64,000 nucleotides of DNA from DATLGB01 sp964242305 (GTDB taxonomy: Bacteria; Actinomycetota; Thermoleophilia; Solirubrobacterales; Solirubrobacteraceae): NCBI GenBank assembly GCA_964242305.1, contig CAXTBB010000005.1, forward strand, positions 1 through 64,000, written 5' to 3'. Shown piece by piece: positions 15,903 through 23,374 of the stretch (the stretch's first letter is position 1; each line of letters begins with the position of its first letter). Made by a program: the position numbers and the translations under genes. The notes beneath the pieces were generated by a model. It did not search any database. It saw only the letters and a program-made list of their open reading frames with translations, and was not told the DNA's origin.

Positions 15903-18086
15903 TCAGACCAGCGCGGTCGGCGGCCTCGACGCCGGCCTGGCCTCGCAGACCTGGTCGCGGCCGGCCCGCTTGGCGCGGAACAACGCCTCGTCGGCCCTGG
16001 TCAGCGCCGCGTCGAGCGAGGTCGTGGTCTTGACGGAGGTCACCCCGACGCTCGCGAAGACCGCGACGGCGGCGTCCGCGCTGGCGACGGCGTCGCGCAG
16101 GCGCTCGCCGGTCTGCAGCGCGTCCGGTCCGGCGGCCGGGCTGAAGCGCAGCACGACCCCGAACTCCTCGCCTCCCAGCCGTCCCACCGCCCCATGCGTC
16201 TCGTCAACCGCGAGGCGCAGGGCCGCCCCGACCGAGATGAGGACGCGATCGCCCATCGCGTGTCCGTGCTCGTCGTTGATCCGCTTGAAGTGGTCGAGGT
16301 CGACGATGCAGACCACGCTCGGTCCGTCCCCGTGCAGCGTCGCCGCGCGCTCGAGGAAGCCGCGGCGGCTGAGCAGCCCGGTCAGCGCGTCCGTGTTGGC
16401 GGTGGTGCGCAGGCGGTCGGCCAGCGCCTGCTCGCGGGCGACCTCGTCCCGCTGGCGGTCGGCGAAGCGGATGGTCGTCGCGGCGAGCGCTGCGAGCGCC
16501 AGCGCCTCCATCGTCGCGCGCGCCACACTGCCGCCCGCCACCGCCCCTGCCGCGAGGGCGAGCCAGACGCCGCCCATGAAGGTGACGACGTGGCGGCGCC
16601 CGTACGAGGTCCCGATGAAGAGCGCGGTCGGATACACCAGGAGCGCGAGCGGCGAGCCGTCGCCACCGTCCAGGGCGGCCATCGCGAGGATGGCGAACAG
16701 GTCCAGCACGCTCCAGGCGAAGAACGCGGTCAGCCCGGTGCGCCGGATGATCCGCTCCCAGGGCAGCAGCCCCGCCGACGCGACGGCGGCCGTGGACAGC
16801 GCCACGACGGCGATCAGGGCACCGCCGTCCCCGCGGTCGCGCGCCACGGCGTACGCGACGCAGACGATGCCGGTGAGACCGGGCAGGAACGCGGCGATGC
16901 GTGCCTGGGTGACCCAGAAGCGCAGGGGCCGGCCGCAGACGAGCTCCTCCCGGCTCAGTTCCGCCAGGTCAACCGGCGCCCTGTCGCCCTGGCGCGTGGG
17001 TCGGACGGGCCGGTCCGGCAGATCGGCGCCCGTGATGCGACCGTGCGGACCCCACGCCTGGTTGCGCCCGGCGTCCTTGGCTCGGTACAGCGGGAGGTCC
17101 GCGTCGCGCAGCGCGGCGTCCAACGCGCCCGGCCCGGGGGTCAGTGGAGCGAGCCCGAAGCTGGCCGTGAGCGGAGGGTCCGTCCCGGACGACGCGACGG
17201 CGGCACGGAGGCGCTCCGCCAGTCGCCCGGCGCCCCGGACGTCGAGTCCGGGGAGCAGGACCGCGAACTCCTCGCCGCCGATGCGCGCGACCAGGTCCGA
17301 CTCGCGCACCGTGCGGCACAGCGCGCCCGCGACGCGCTGGAGCGCCCGGTCACCCGCCCCGTGCCCGAGGCGGTCGTTGACGGCCTTGAAGTGGTCGATG
17401 TCCACGAGCAGCAGGCAGTGCGGGCCCCCCGGCGCCTCGACCGACAGCGCGGCGACGCGCGCCTCGAGCGACCGCCGGTTGCCGCACCCGGTCAGCACGT
17501 CGTGATCGGCGAGGTGGCGCAAGCGCCCGGAGGCGTGCTCGAGCCGTTGGTGCTGGACGCGGCTGTTGCCGGCCACGAGCCTGGCGTTGACGATGTGCGT
17601 CACGAGCACCACGGCGGCCATTGCGCTGGCCGCCCCGAGTTGGTCCCCGGACCCGAGGGTCACCACCGCGACGGTGGCGACCGCGTACAGCCCCAGCGCC
17701 AGCACCTCGCCGGGCCGGTAGCCGACGGCCGCGTAGGCCAGCGTGGGGAACAGCCACAGCAGCAGGGGGCTCTCTACGCCGCCGTCGAGCATCGCCGCGA
17801 CCCCGATCGCCGTGATCGTCGCGACGCTCGCCGCGGTGAACAGCCGCGGCCCGCGCCGGTGGGCCACGACGCGCTCCCACGGGACGCGTGCGAGCGAGAC
17901 GGCCGTCACGACGGGCGCGATCGCGAGCAGCACCGCGAGCCCGATCGGCAGGGTCCCGCTGGACGTCATCAGGACATAGAGGCACGAGCCGGCGACGCCG
18001 GTGCTCGTAGTGGCGGCCCCGAGGCGTCCGTGGGCCGCCCAGGCCGCGATGTGGTCCTCTTCCGAGGCAGCCGTTCGCGTCCCCAT
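15903..18086 (-). CDS. Doubled membrane diguanylate cyclase (two membrane-GGDEF units in one chain)
   Basis: The 727-residue protein holds the same layout twice: a cluster of about five membrane helices, then a complete GGDEF domain. Unit one has its active site at RIGGEEFAVLLPG with LLLVDIDHFKAVNDRLGH upstream. Unit two has RLGGEEFGVVLRF with CIVDLDHFKRINDEHGH. Both keep the GG[D/E]EF core and the metal and substrate residues, so both should make cyclic di-GMP. The second membrane block starts near WVTQARIAAFLPGL. The ATG at 18086 lies nine bases after a GCCGATGC element. A fused pair could dimerise within one chain, the state diguanylate cyclases need for activity. Confidence 0.82.
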   Translation of the reverse strand: MGTRTAASEEDHIAAWAAHGRLGAATTSTGVAGSCLYVLMTSSGTLPIGLAVLLAIAPVVTAVSLARVPWERVVAHRRGPRLFTAASVATITAIGVAAMLDGGVESPLLLWLFPTLAYAAVGYRPGEVLALGLYAVATVAVVTLGSGDQLGAASAMAAVVLVTHIVNARLVAGNSRVQHQRLEHASGRLRHLADHDVLTGCGNRRSLEARVAALSVEAPGGPHCLLLVDIDHFKAVNDRLGHGAGDRALQRVAGALCRTVRESDLVARIGGEEFAVLLPGLDVRGAGRLAERLRAAVASSGTDPPLTASFGLAPLTPGPGALDAALRDADLPLYRAKDAGRNQAWGPHGRITGADLPDRPVRPTRQGDRAPVDLAELSREELVCGRPLRFWVTQARIAAFLPGLTGIVCVAYAVARDRGDGGALIAVVALSTAAVASAGLLPWERIIRRTGLTAFFAWSVLDLFAILAMAALDGGDGSPLALLVYPTALFIGTSYGRRHVVTFMGGVWLALAAGAVAGGSVARATMEALALAALAATTIRFADRQRDEVAREQALADRLRTTANTDALTGLLSRRGFLERAATLHGDGPSVVCIVDLDHFKRINDEHGHAMGDRVLISVGAALRLAVDETHGAVGRLGGEEFGVVLRFSPAAGPDALQTGERLRDAVASADAAVAVFASVGVTSVKTTTSLDAALTRADEALFRAKRAGRDQVCEARPASRPPTALV

Positions 18087-18095
18087 CCCCTTGGT

Positions 18096-18123
18096 GCATC
18101 GGCATCCCGGCCGCTCCGCCTGA
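18096..18123 (-). promoter_or_regulatory. FliA-like promoter of the doubled GGDEF gene
   Basis: On the reverse strand TCAGG (18123-18119) is followed by 15 bases and GCCGATGC (18103-18096), nine bases before the ATG at 18086. The same pattern lies before the MCP, LuxR and HD-GYP genes. It resembles sigma-28 promoters, whose -10 consensus is GCCGATAA. Transcription would start at or within a few bases of the start codon, giving a nearly leaderless message. Confidence 0.5.
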
Positions 18124-18162
18124 GCGCGCCGACCGCATCCGTGGCCGGCCGGTCTTACGACG

Positions 18163-19143
18163 TCAGGCCCCGTACGTGACGACGCAGTCGCGGCCCGCGC
18201 CCTTGGCCGCGTAGAGCGCCTCGTCGGCGAGGCTGACCAGGTGTTCGATCTCGCGCACCGGGCCGGAGGTGCAGCCCGCGCTGACGGTGACCGCCAGGGC
18301 GTCGCGGCCCTCCAGCGCGCAGGGGGTGGCGCCGACGACCTCGTGGAGCCGCTCGGCCAGTTCCCGGACCGCGGCATCGTCGAGGCCCGGCGCGACGACG
18401 ACGAACTCCTCCCCGCCCCAGCGGACCAGCAGCTGCCCGGGGTCGAGGGCGGCTTCGAGCCGGCGGGCGAGCACCCGCAGCACGGCGTCGCCGACCAGGT
18501 GCCCCTCGCGGTCGTTGACGCGCTTGAAGTGATCGACGTCGAGCACGATCAGGCCGACCGGCCGCTCGCCGCGACCGGCGGTCACCATCCGCTCCCGGTA
18601 GCGGTCCAGCGCGCGCCGGTTGCCGAGGCCGGTGAGCTCGTCGACAGAGCTGAGGCGGTCGATGTAGGCGATGCGCTCCCGCAGCTCGCGCTCCTCGTGG
18701 ACGCGGCCCAGGACGCTCGTGATGCGCGCCTCGAGCTCACGGTCCGAGCACGTCTTGCGCACGTAGTCCTGCGCCCCGGCCGCGAACGCCGCCGCGACCC
18801 GCGCCGAGCCGTGCTGGGCGGTGAGCACGACGACGGGCAGCTCGGCGAGGCGCTCGTGGGCGCGGATGTGCACGAGGAACGCCTGGCCGTCCATGACGGG
18901 CATCTCCAGGTCGAGGAGGACGAGGTCGGGCGGCTCGACGGCGGCGCTGGCCAGCGCCGCTTCGCCGTGGATGGCTTCGGAGACGCGGTAGCCGGCGGCC
19001 TCCAGCTGGCCGCGCAGGATGGAGCGCGTGGTGGCGGAGTCCTCGACGAGGAGGATGTGGGCCAGGCCAACGCGGTCGCCCCCGCGGCGCTCGCGGGCCG
19101 GCTGCGGCTCCGGCCAGGCCGGCTGTCCGGCGGGCGCGCTCAT
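18163..19143 (-). CDS. WspR-like response regulator diguanylate cyclase (REC-GGDEF)
   Basis: Residues about 28-145 form a receiver: ILLVEDSATTRSILRG (acidic pair), LVLLDLEMPVMDG (phospho-acceptor Asp), VVVLTAQHG and a lysine in YVRKTCSD. A short helix leads to a GGDEF domain at about 165-325 with LIVLDVDHFKRVNDREGH and RWGGEEFVVVAPG. This is the WspR architecture, where phosphorylation by the chemosensory kinase switches on c-di-GMP synthesis. It is the last gene of the chemosensory operon; its ATG overlaps the cheR stop by four bases. ATG at 19143 is used since the upstream frame belongs to cheR antisense. Confidence 0.87.
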   Translation of the reverse strand: MSAPAGQPAWPEPQPARERRGGDRVGLAHILLVEDSATTRSILRGQLEAAGYRVSEAIHGEAALASAAVEPPDLVLLDLEMPVMDGQAFLVHIRAHERLAELPVVVLTAQHGSARVAAAFAAGAQDYVRKTCSDRELEARITSVLGRVHEERELRERIAYIDRLSSVDELTGLGNRRALDRYRERMVTAGRGERPVGLIVLDVDHFKRVNDREGHLVGDAVLRVLARRLEAALDPGQLLVRWGGEEFVVVAPGLDDAAVRELAERLHEVVGATPCALEGRDALAVTVSAGCTSGPVREIEHLVSLADEALYAAKGAGRDCVVTYGA

Positions 19144-19955
19144 CCGGACCCCCGGCGCCGGTAGAGCACGGTCCGCCCGCAGCGGACCTGGTCGAACAGC
19201 GGGCTGGCCGCGCCGATCGTCTCCGCGCCGCCCAGGCACAGCCAGCCTCCGGGGCGCAGCACCCGCGCGAGCTGGGCGGTGAGCGCCGCCCGCGTTGCCT
19301 CCTCGAAGTAGATCAGCACGTTGCGCAGCAGGATCACGTCCATGCGCGGGACCGACCGATGGAACGGGCGCGCCAGGTTGAGGCGCTCGAAGCGGACCAT
19401 GCGGCGCAGCTCGGAGCGCACCGTCCAGCCGGCCTCGGAGCGGATGAAGTGGCGCTGCAGCAGGGCGTCGGGCAACCCGCGCCCGACCTCCAGGGCCGAG
19501 TAGCGGCCGGCCCGGGCGCGGGCCAGCGCGGCCTGCGAGAGGTCGGTGGCCAGCAGCAGCGGCGCCGGCCCCACGGGCACCTCGCTGAGCAGGATGGCCA
19601 GCGAGTACGCCTCCTGGCCCGTCGAGGTGGCCGCCGACCACAGCGAGAGCGGCCGGCCGCCGGCGGCCCGCGCCCGCTCGGGCAGCACGACCTCGCGCAG
19701 GGCGTCGAAGGGATGGCGGTCGCGGAAGAACAGCGTCTCGTGGGTGAACAGCGCCTCCACGACCGCGGTGCGCAGCCCCGGTTCGCCACCGCGGGCGGCG
19801 CCGATCAGCTCCGACACGGAGTCCAGCCCGTGCTGGGTGGCGAGCGGGGCCAGCCGCGAGCGGACCAGGTACTCCTTGTCCGCGCCGAGCGCCAGCGCGC
19901 TCTCGTCGGCGACCAGCCGCCGGACGTAGTCGAACTCGGTCTGAGTGACCGTCAT
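19140..19955 (-). CDS. cheR: Chemoreceptor methyltransferase CheR
   Basis: The 271-residue protein has an N-terminal helical CheR domain (YVRRLVADESALALGADKEY) and a SAM-dependent methyltransferase domain with THETLFFRDRHPFDAL, SLWSAATSTGQEAYSLAILL and DVILLRNVLIYFEEATRAAL. It methylates receptor glutamates for adaptation, opposing CheB encoded just upstream. It lacks the C-terminal TPR repeats seen in many WspC-type proteins. One base separates it from cheB, and it overlaps the REC-GGDEF gene. Confidence 0.92.
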   Translation of the reverse strand: MTVTQTEFDYVRRLVADESALALGADKEYLVRSRLAPLATQHGLDSVSELIGAARGGEPGLRTAVVEALFTHETLFFRDRHPFDALREVVLPERARAAGGRPLSLWSAATSTGQEAYSLAILLSEVPVGPAPLLLATDLSQAALARARAGRYSALEVGRGLPDALLQRHFIRSEAGWTVRSELRRMVRFERLNLARPFHRSVPRMDVILLRNVLIYFEEATRAALTAQLARVLRPGGWLCLGGAETIGAASPLFDQVRCGRTVLYRRRGSG

Positions 19956-19956
19956 C

Positions 19957-20931
19957 TCAGGCCAGCGCTCCGCGACGGGTCAGCGCGGCGACGTGCGCGC
20001 CGAGGTCCCCGAGGTCGACCACCGCGTCGGCGAGGCCGTGCCGGCGGACGGCGCCCGGCATGCTGGCGATGACCGCACTCGCCTCGCTCTGCGTCACCAC
20101 CCGGCCGCCCGCCGCGCGCACCGCCCGGGCGCCGGCCAGCCCGTCGGAGCCCATGCCGGTGAGGACGACGGCGAGCAGGCCGGCGCCGTAGACCGCGGCC
20201 GCGGAGCGGAACAGGACGTCGGCCGCCGGCCGGCAGGAGTTCTCCCGCGGGCCGTCGTGGACGACGAGCCGCGGCCCCTCGCCGGAGGCGGCCACGGCGA
20301 GGTGGCGCCCGCCCGGCGCGATGTAGACGTGCCCGTCGCGCGGCAGCTCGGCGTCCTGCGCCTCGCAGACGGCCAGCGCGGTGCGGCGGTCGAAGCGCTC
20401 GGCGAGCATGCCGGTGAACTCCGCCGGCATGTGCTGGACGACGAGCACGGGCGCCGGCAGGTCGGCCGGCAGCGCGCTCAGCGTCGCCTCGAGCGCGTCC
20501 GGGCCGCCGGTGGACGCCGCCACGACGATCGCCCGCACGGGGCGCGGCGGTCGCGCGACGGCCTCGCCTTCGGGCGGCGGCGGGGGCGACGGCGCGCCGC
20601 TGCGCCTGCGGCGCTCGCCGCGGATGGCCGGCAGCAGCACCCGCCGCACGGTCGACTCGTCGCGCCAGTCGTGCTCCCCGCGGATGACGACGCGCAGGCT
20701 CGGCTGTTCCCTGCGCAGGTCGCTCAGGGTCGCGTTCTGCGCGCCGTCGGTCTCCGCGTCGAGCAGGACGACGTCCGGCCGCAGGACGCTCGAGCGCATG
20801 ACGGCCGCCGGGCCGTTGCGCATCGCGGCGATGACCTCGACGCCCGGCTCGCGCTCGAGCGCGCGGCTGATCGCGCGGCGGACGGGCACGGAGTCGTCGA
20901 TCACAAGCACCCGCGTCACCGGCCCGCTCAT
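19957..20931 (-). CDS. cheB: Chemotaxis methylesterase/response regulator CheB
   Basis: An N-terminal receiver (VLVIDDSVPVRRAISRAL, phospho-acceptor in DVVLLDAETDG) is joined by a Pro-rich linker to the methylesterase domain. The catalytic triad is visible: Ser in VAASTGGPDALEATLS, His in VVQHMPAEFTGMLAERFD and Asp in VVLTGMGSDGLAGARAV. The receiver is somewhat divergent: the usual threonine/lysine end is replaced by VVIRGEHDW, so phosphorylation control may be altered. Its start overlaps the cheW stop by four bases. Confidence 0.92.
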   Translation of the reverse strand: MSGPVTRVLVIDDSVPVRRAISRALEREPGVEVIAAMRNGPAAVMRSSVLRPDVVLLDAETDGAQNATLSDLRREQPSLRVVIRGEHDWRDESTVRRVLLPAIRGERRRRSGAPSPPPPPEGEAVARPPRPVRAIVVAASTGGPDALEATLSALPADLPAPVLVVQHMPAEFTGMLAERFDRRTALAVCEAQDAELPRDGHVYIAPGGRHLAVAASGEGPRLVVHDGPRENSCRPAADVLFRSAAAVYGAGLLAVVLTGMGSDGLAGARAVRAAGGRVVTQSEASAVIASMPGAVRRHGLADAVVDLGDLGAHVAALTRRGALA

Positions 20932-21347
20932 GCCGCCACCCGGGTGGGGCCGGTGTACAGCGCCAGCATCAGCCCGCCGTCCTCGAGCTCATACACGGCG
21001 GACAGCGCGCGTCGCAGCGTGGGCGCCACCGTCTCCGGCACGGCGTGCGAGCGGGCGTCGTCGACGGACATGACGTCGCCCTCGGCGTCGACCGCCAGGC
21101 TGACCGTCTCGCCGTCGAGGGTGACGATCACATGGACAGGGGGAGCGGCCTCGGTCGGGGCCAGGCCGAGGAGTGCCCGTCCGTCGAGGACGGTGACGAT
21201 CTCGCCGCGGCGGCTGAGCAGCCCGAGCACGCCGTCGGGCGCGAGCGGCACGGCGACCCAGGGCGGCGCGGTGAGGATCTCGTGGACGTGCTCGACGGCC
21301 ACCCCGACGCGTTCCTCGCCGACGAAGAAGGTCGCGTACTGGGTCAC
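20928..21347 (-). CDS. cheW: Chemotaxis coupling protein CheW
   Basis: The 139-residue protein is a single CheW domain: YATFFVGEERVGVAVEHVHE, then a hydrophobic loop AVPLAPDGVLGLLSRRGEIV and TVLDGRALLGL. It links the receptor to CheA. GTG at 21347 is the start: it overlaps the cheA stop (GTGA), and the longer upstream frame is antisense to cheA. Only one cheW is present, whereas classical Wsp operons have two; the second CheW-like domain of CheA could replace it. Confidence 0.88.
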   Translation of the reverse strand: MTQYATFFVGEERVGVAVEHVHEILTAPPWVAVPLAPDGVLGLLSRRGEIVTVLDGRALLGLAPTEAAPPVHVIVTLDGETVSLAVDAEGDVMSVDDARSHAVPETVAPTLRRALSAVYELEDGGLMLALYTGPTRVAA

Positions 21348-23374
21348 CGCAAGGCCCTCGGGTCGAGCAGCTCGGCCACCCCGTCGCGGTCGACCAGGCG
21401 CGCGACGCCGGGCCGCCCGTCGCCCGCGGCCATGACCAGCTCCGCGCGCACGATGTCGTCGATGGCCTCGACCACGATCCCCAGCTCGCCGTCGGCCCCG
21501 GCGCACACGATCACCTCGAGGTCGGCCGTCGCGCCGGGCGCGTCGAGGCGCACCAGCGGCAGCAGCCCGTCGCGATACTCGAGCATGGTCAGGCCGGCGC
21601 TCTCGCGCAGCCGCCCGCGGCCGACGCGCTCCAGGCGCGACACCCCCGCTGTAGGGACGCCGAGCTGGCGCCCACCCCGGCCGCGGGCGAGCAGTAGGGG
21701 GACGGTCTCGGCCGGCGCCGGCCCGTCGGCGACCGGTTCCGGCGCGGGCTCGGCGGTGCGCAGGCCGAGGTGACCGGCCAGCGCGTCGAGGTCGACGATC
21801 AGGCTGGGCTGACCGTCGGACATGATCGTGACGCCGGAGAAGACCCCGTGCGAGCGCAGCGAGCTCGGATCGCGGACGCTCCGCGGCAGCGGCTTGACGA
21901 CCGCCTCGAGGGCATCCCCGATGGTGTCCACGACCAGCGCCACGCGCCGGTGGCGGCCCTCGACCACGACGGCGGTCGCGCGCTCGACGGACGCCGGCGG
22001 CGGGGCGATGGCGAACGCCTCCCCGAGGCCGACGACGGGGACCAGCTCGCCGCGACGGCGAAACGTGCGCGCGCCGCCGATCAGCGCCAGCGCGTCCGTG
22101 TCCAGGCGCACCACCTCCCGCACGCCCGCCTGCGGCAGGCAGAAGCGCTGGCCGGCCGCCTCGACGACCACGCAGGCGACGATGGCCAGCGTGAGCGGGA
22201 CGTCGATGGTGAAGGTGGTCCCGCGCCCGGGTCGCGAGGCGACCTCGACCGTCCCGCCGACGCGGCCGAGCGCCGCGCGCACGGCGTCCATGCCCACGCC
22301 GCGGCCGGAGACCGCGGTCGCGTGCTCACGCGTGGTCACGCCGGGGCGGAAGAGCAGGTCGAGGCGGTCGGCCTCGCTCAGCGCGTCCGCCACCTCGCGG
22401 GTGACCGCGCCGGCGGCGACCGCGCGCTCGGTGAGCCGGACCGTGTCGATGCCGATCCCGTCGTCGCCGACCACCAGCCGGACCCGGCCGCCCTCCTGGG
22501 TGGCGTCGACGCGCACGGTGCCGACGGCCGGCTTGCCCGCCGCGACGCGGTCGGCGGGGTGCTCGAGACCGTGGTCGACGGCGTTGCGGGCGATGTGCAG
22601 GAGGGCGTCGGCGAGCGCCTCGTTGACGGCCCGGTCGACCCCGACCTCCTCGCCGCTGAGCGCGACCGTCGCCGGCTTGTCGAGGTCGGCGGCGACGTCG
22701 CGCACGATGCGGGGCAGCTTGCGCAGGACGGTGCCCACGGGTTGCAGGCGCGCCTGGCGGATCGTCTCGAGCAGCTCGCCGGAGGTGCGGCGCAGCTGCC
22801 GGTGGGCGTCGACCAGCCCCGCGCTCGTCGCCGGCGCCAGCTCGGAGAGCCGACCGCGGACGAGCATCAGCTCCCCGGCGAGGTCCATCAGCGTGTCCAG
22901 CACGGCGGCGTCGACGCGGATGGAGGTCTCGTGGCGGGCGCCGGCCGGGGCGGCGGCCGCGGGGACGAACGGCGCGGGCGCCGCGCCGGGCGCTTCGACC
23001 AGGGCGGCGAGGCCGTCGATCAGCCCGGCGTCGGCGGCGGGCGCCTCCTGCTGGGTCGCCTCGATCGCGCGCAGCTGGTGACGGACCTCGTCGGCGAGGC
23101 GCAGCAGCAGCGTGGCCACCGGGGCCGTGAAGGCCAGGCGCCCCTCCCGCAGGGCGTCGAGCACGTCCTCGGCGCGATGGGCGAGCGACTCGAGGCCGGA
23201 GAGCTGGAGCAGCGAGCAGGTGCCCTTGAGCGTGTGGACGATGCGGTAGATGCGGGTCAGCCGCTCGGCGTCGTCGGGCCGGGCCTCGAGCGCCACGAGG
23301 TCGAGCTCCAGGACGTCGAGGCCGTCGTGGCTCTCCTCCAGGAACGTCGGGATGATGTCCTGGCGCTCAGTCAC
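21344..23374 (-). CDS. cheA: Chemotaxis histidine kinase CheA with two C-terminal CheW-like domains
   Basis: The 676-residue kinase has, in order, an Hpt domain with the phosphorylated histidine in RIVHTLKGTCSLLQ (about residue 47), an Ala/Pro linker, a dimerisation domain (LDTLMDLAGELMLVRGRLSE), an ATPase domain (LLHIARNAVDHGLEHPADR, DDGIGID, GRGVGMDAV, SRPGRGTTFTID) and a CheW-like domain. A second CheW-like segment, LLARGRGGRQLGVPTAGVSR onward, fills the last 130 residues. No phosphate-binding P2 domain and no C-terminal receiver are seen, unlike WspE. Its start overlaps the MCP 3' end by eight bases. Confidence 0.92.
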   Translation of the reverse strand: MTERQDIIPTFLEESHDGLDVLELDLVALEARPDDAERLTRIYRIVHTLKGTCSLLQLSGLESLAHRAEDVLDALREGRLAFTAPVATLLLRLADEVRHQLRAIEATQQEAPAADAGLIDGLAALVEAPGAAPAPFVPAAAAPAGARHETSIRVDAAVLDTLMDLAGELMLVRGRLSELAPATSAGLVDAHRQLRRTSGELLETIRQARLQPVGTVLRKLPRIVRDVAADLDKPATVALSGEEVGVDRAVNEALADALLHIARNAVDHGLEHPADRVAAGKPAVGTVRVDATQEGGRVRLVVGDDGIGIDTVRLTERAVAAGAVTREVADALSEADRLDLLFRPGVTTREHATAVSGRGVGMDAVRAALGRVGGTVEVASRPGRGTTFTIDVPLTLAIVACVVVEAAGQRFCLPQAGVREVVRLDTDALALIGGARTFRRRGELVPVVGLGEAFAIAPPPASVERATAVVVEGRHRRVALVVDTIGDALEAVVKPLPRSVRDPSSLRSHGVFSGVTIMSDGQPSLIVDLDALAGHLGLRTAEPAPEPVADGPAPAETVPLLLARGRGGRQLGVPTAGVSRLERVGRGRLRESAGLTMLEYRDGLLPLVRLDAPGATADLEVIVCAGADGELGIVVEAIDDIVRAELVMAAGDGRPGVARLVDRDGVAELLDPRALR

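Noticed and set aside
14551..17505. A 984-codon forward-strand open frame across the carotenoid oxygenase and doubled GGDEF genes
   Set aside because: It is antisense to two well-supported genes and its product is low-complexity; high GC keeps stops rare. Real family motifs lie only on the reverse strand.
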